The notes under the pieces: generated by a model
Told to the model about the DNA's origin: nothing
The model's input: the letters and a program-made list of their open reading frames with translations, nothing else
The model's database searches: none
Shown: positions 62,922 to 64,000 of the stretch, piece after piece
Numbering within the stretch: position 1 is the stretch's first letter
How the letters are laid out: the number at the start of each line of letters is the position of its first letter
From: Planctomycetota bacterium
Lineage (GTDB): Bacteria; Planctomycetota; Planctomycetia; Pirellulales; Pirellulaceae
Assembly (NCBI GenBank): GCA_014238905.1
Contig: JABAAE010000015.1
Span: 124,001 to 188,000 of the forward strand
Reading direction: 5' to 3'
DNA length: 64,000 nt
Position numbers and translations under genes: made by a program

Positions 62922-64000
62922 ATGCATCAAGGATCCCCCTGCAAGCTGAATCAACCGAAACACCCCGGTTTCACCTGGGCAGCCCATCTGTTAATTGCAA
63001 CGATTTTGGTGTTCAGCAGTGGAACGCCCTTCGCTTGGGGCCAAAGAAACCTCAAGGACATACCAGACTCGGACCCGGAAATCGAACGAAAATCATTTAT
63101 TTTAGCGGATGGATTTGAAGTCAACCTGTTTGCAGGTGATCCGCAGATTGCCAAACCAATTCACATGAACTTTGATGAACGGGGCAGGCTATGGGTCGCC
63201 GGAAGCAGTGTCTACCCGCATATCCAGCCAGGTAAAAAAGCAAATGACAAGATCCTGATCTTGGAAGATACCAATGGAGATGGAAAATCGGATAAGACCA
63301 CGGTCTTTGCCGATGGCTTACTCATTCCTACCGGCGTCGCACCAGCCCCCGGTGGCTGCTACGTTGCCAACAGTACGGAGTTGATCCATTTGATCGATAC
63401 CGACGGCGACGGCAAAGCGGACCAAAAGAAAATTATCCTTTCAGGTTTCGGCACCGAAGACACCCATCATATTTTGCATTCGTTAAGGTGGGGACACGAT
63501 GGCTGCCTGTATATGAATCAATCCATTTACATTCATAGTCATATCGAAACACCGTACGGAGTTAAGCGATTGAATGCAGGTGGAATTTGGCGGTTTCGTC
63601 CAGAAACCCTTGAACTGGAGGTCCTGTGCGAAGGATTCGTGAATCCTTGGGGCCACCATTTCGACTACTGGGGGCAAAACTTTGCGACCGACGGCGCCTA
63701 TGGCGAGGGAATTAATTATGTTTTCCCGGGTAGTGTTTTTGTCACCGCCTACAAGGCGAAACGAGTTTTGAAAGGACTGAATCCCGGTAGTCCCAAGCAC
63801 TGCGGTTTAGAAATCCTAAGCGGCCGACACCTGCCAGCAGAATTCCAGGGCAATATGATTACCAACGACTTCCGGGCAAATCGCGTTTGCCGATTCGTCG
63901 TTACGGAAAATGGCACATCTGCTTTCTCGTCCCGCCAAGAAACCGAACTTATCAAGACCAAGCACATCGCGTTCCGTCCTATTGATGTCAAAATGGGACC
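62922..64000 (+). CDS. PVC-type membrane-bound dehydrogenase/NHL-like beta-propeller protein (5' part, runs off window)
   Basis: The frame is open from the ATG at 62922 to the right edge (359 codons). An N-terminal hydrophobic segment (about 17-40) gives a signal or anchor. The propeller begins with the planctomycete-typical ILADGFEVNLFAGDP and MNFDERGRLWVAGSSVYP, and includes two Asp-rich loops of the DxNGDGxxD type (DTNGDGKSDK and DTDGDGKAD). This is the start of the family often called PVC-type membrane-bound dehydrogenase, which usually continues into HEAT repeats and a c-type heme domain; those lie outside the window. It follows the SGNH-like gene in the same direction and is probably periplasmic. 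Activity cannot be confirmed from this part. Confidence 0.88.
   Translation, partial: MHQGSPCKLNQPKHPGFTWAAHLLIATILVFSSGTPFAWGQRNLKDIPDSDPEIERKSFILADGFEVNLFAGDPQIAKPIHMNFDERGRLWVAGSSVYPHIQPGKKANDKILILEDTNGDGKSDKTTVFADGLLIPTGVAPAPGGCYVANSTELIHLIDTDGDGKADQKKIILSGFGTEDTHHILHSLRWGHDGCLYMNQSIYIHSHIETPYGVKRLNAGGIWRFRPETLELEVLCEGFVNPWGHHFDYWGQNFATDGAYGEGINYVFPGSVFVTAYKAKRVLKGLNPGSPKHCGLEILSGRHLPAEFQGNMITNDFRANRVCRFVVTENGTSAFSSRQETELIKTKHIAFRPIDVKMG

Overview
The window is bacterial and almost certainly from a planctomycete (Planctomycetota, probably near the Pirellulales). Markers for this are a Cys-rich YTV-repeat cell-wall protein, very large PQQ-type beta-propeller/LamG proteins, a J-like/beta-propeller membrane protein with the planctomycete-type N-terminus, an SGNH-like protein next to a PVC-type 'membrane-bound dehydrogenase' protein, a fused ResB-CcsA cytochrome c biogenesis protein, and long gene-poor spacers. 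No rRNA, tRNA, insertion sequence, prophage or CRISPR array was seen. One candidate structured ncRNA with an intrinsic terminator was found.

Layout. 1-361: the start of clpX, running off the left edge. 528-589: a nested inverted repeat. 1190-22721: one large functional block organised as two divergent operons around a promoter region at 16786-17240. Rightward (17241-22721) are a Tat-exported four-cluster Fe-S subunit, a Tat-lipoprotein molybdopterin oxidoreductase with a Cys-type metal ligand, a TorD-like chaperone and a secreted transglutaminase-like protein. Leftward (16785 down to 1190) are two giant propeller/LamG paralogs, a membrane-anchored protein of unknown function, a LolCDE/MacB-like ABC pair, a fused double ModA-like binding protein, a tiny zinc-ribbon-like protein, ModB- and ModC-like transporter subunits and a MoeB/ThiF-like E1 protein. 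Many of these genes overlap by 4 bases. Together they look like a self-contained module that imports molybdate or tungstate, builds the cofactor and assembles a cell-surface or periplasmic redox enzyme. I could not match the whole set to a described system, and it is the best candidate for something new here.

22745-33633: a MoxR-type ATPase, an SDR, type I asparaginase, adenylosuccinate lyase, a CYTH protein, then a two-gene SbcCD/YhaNO-like pair in which the nuclease partner has lost several metal-binding residues and the ATPase carries a membrane segment inside its coiled coil. 33744-43287: the YTV protein, a secreted unknown, a PhzF-family protein, a NusG/RfaH-like factor, an SBF transporter, chorismate synthase and an AsmA-like unknown whose 3' end overlaps the convergent ccs gene. 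43106-48702: the fused ResB/CcsA protein and a coupled lipoprotein.

49331-56514: hisG, an unusual MurE-like ligase, then the classic MoxR / DUF58 / TgpA-type transglutaminase operon. 56821-57114: the structured ncRNA candidate. 57269-64000: fxsA, the J-like/propeller membrane protein, two short tandem-repeat arrays, an SGNH-like secreted protein and the beginning of a PVC-type dehydrogenase protein that runs off the right edge.
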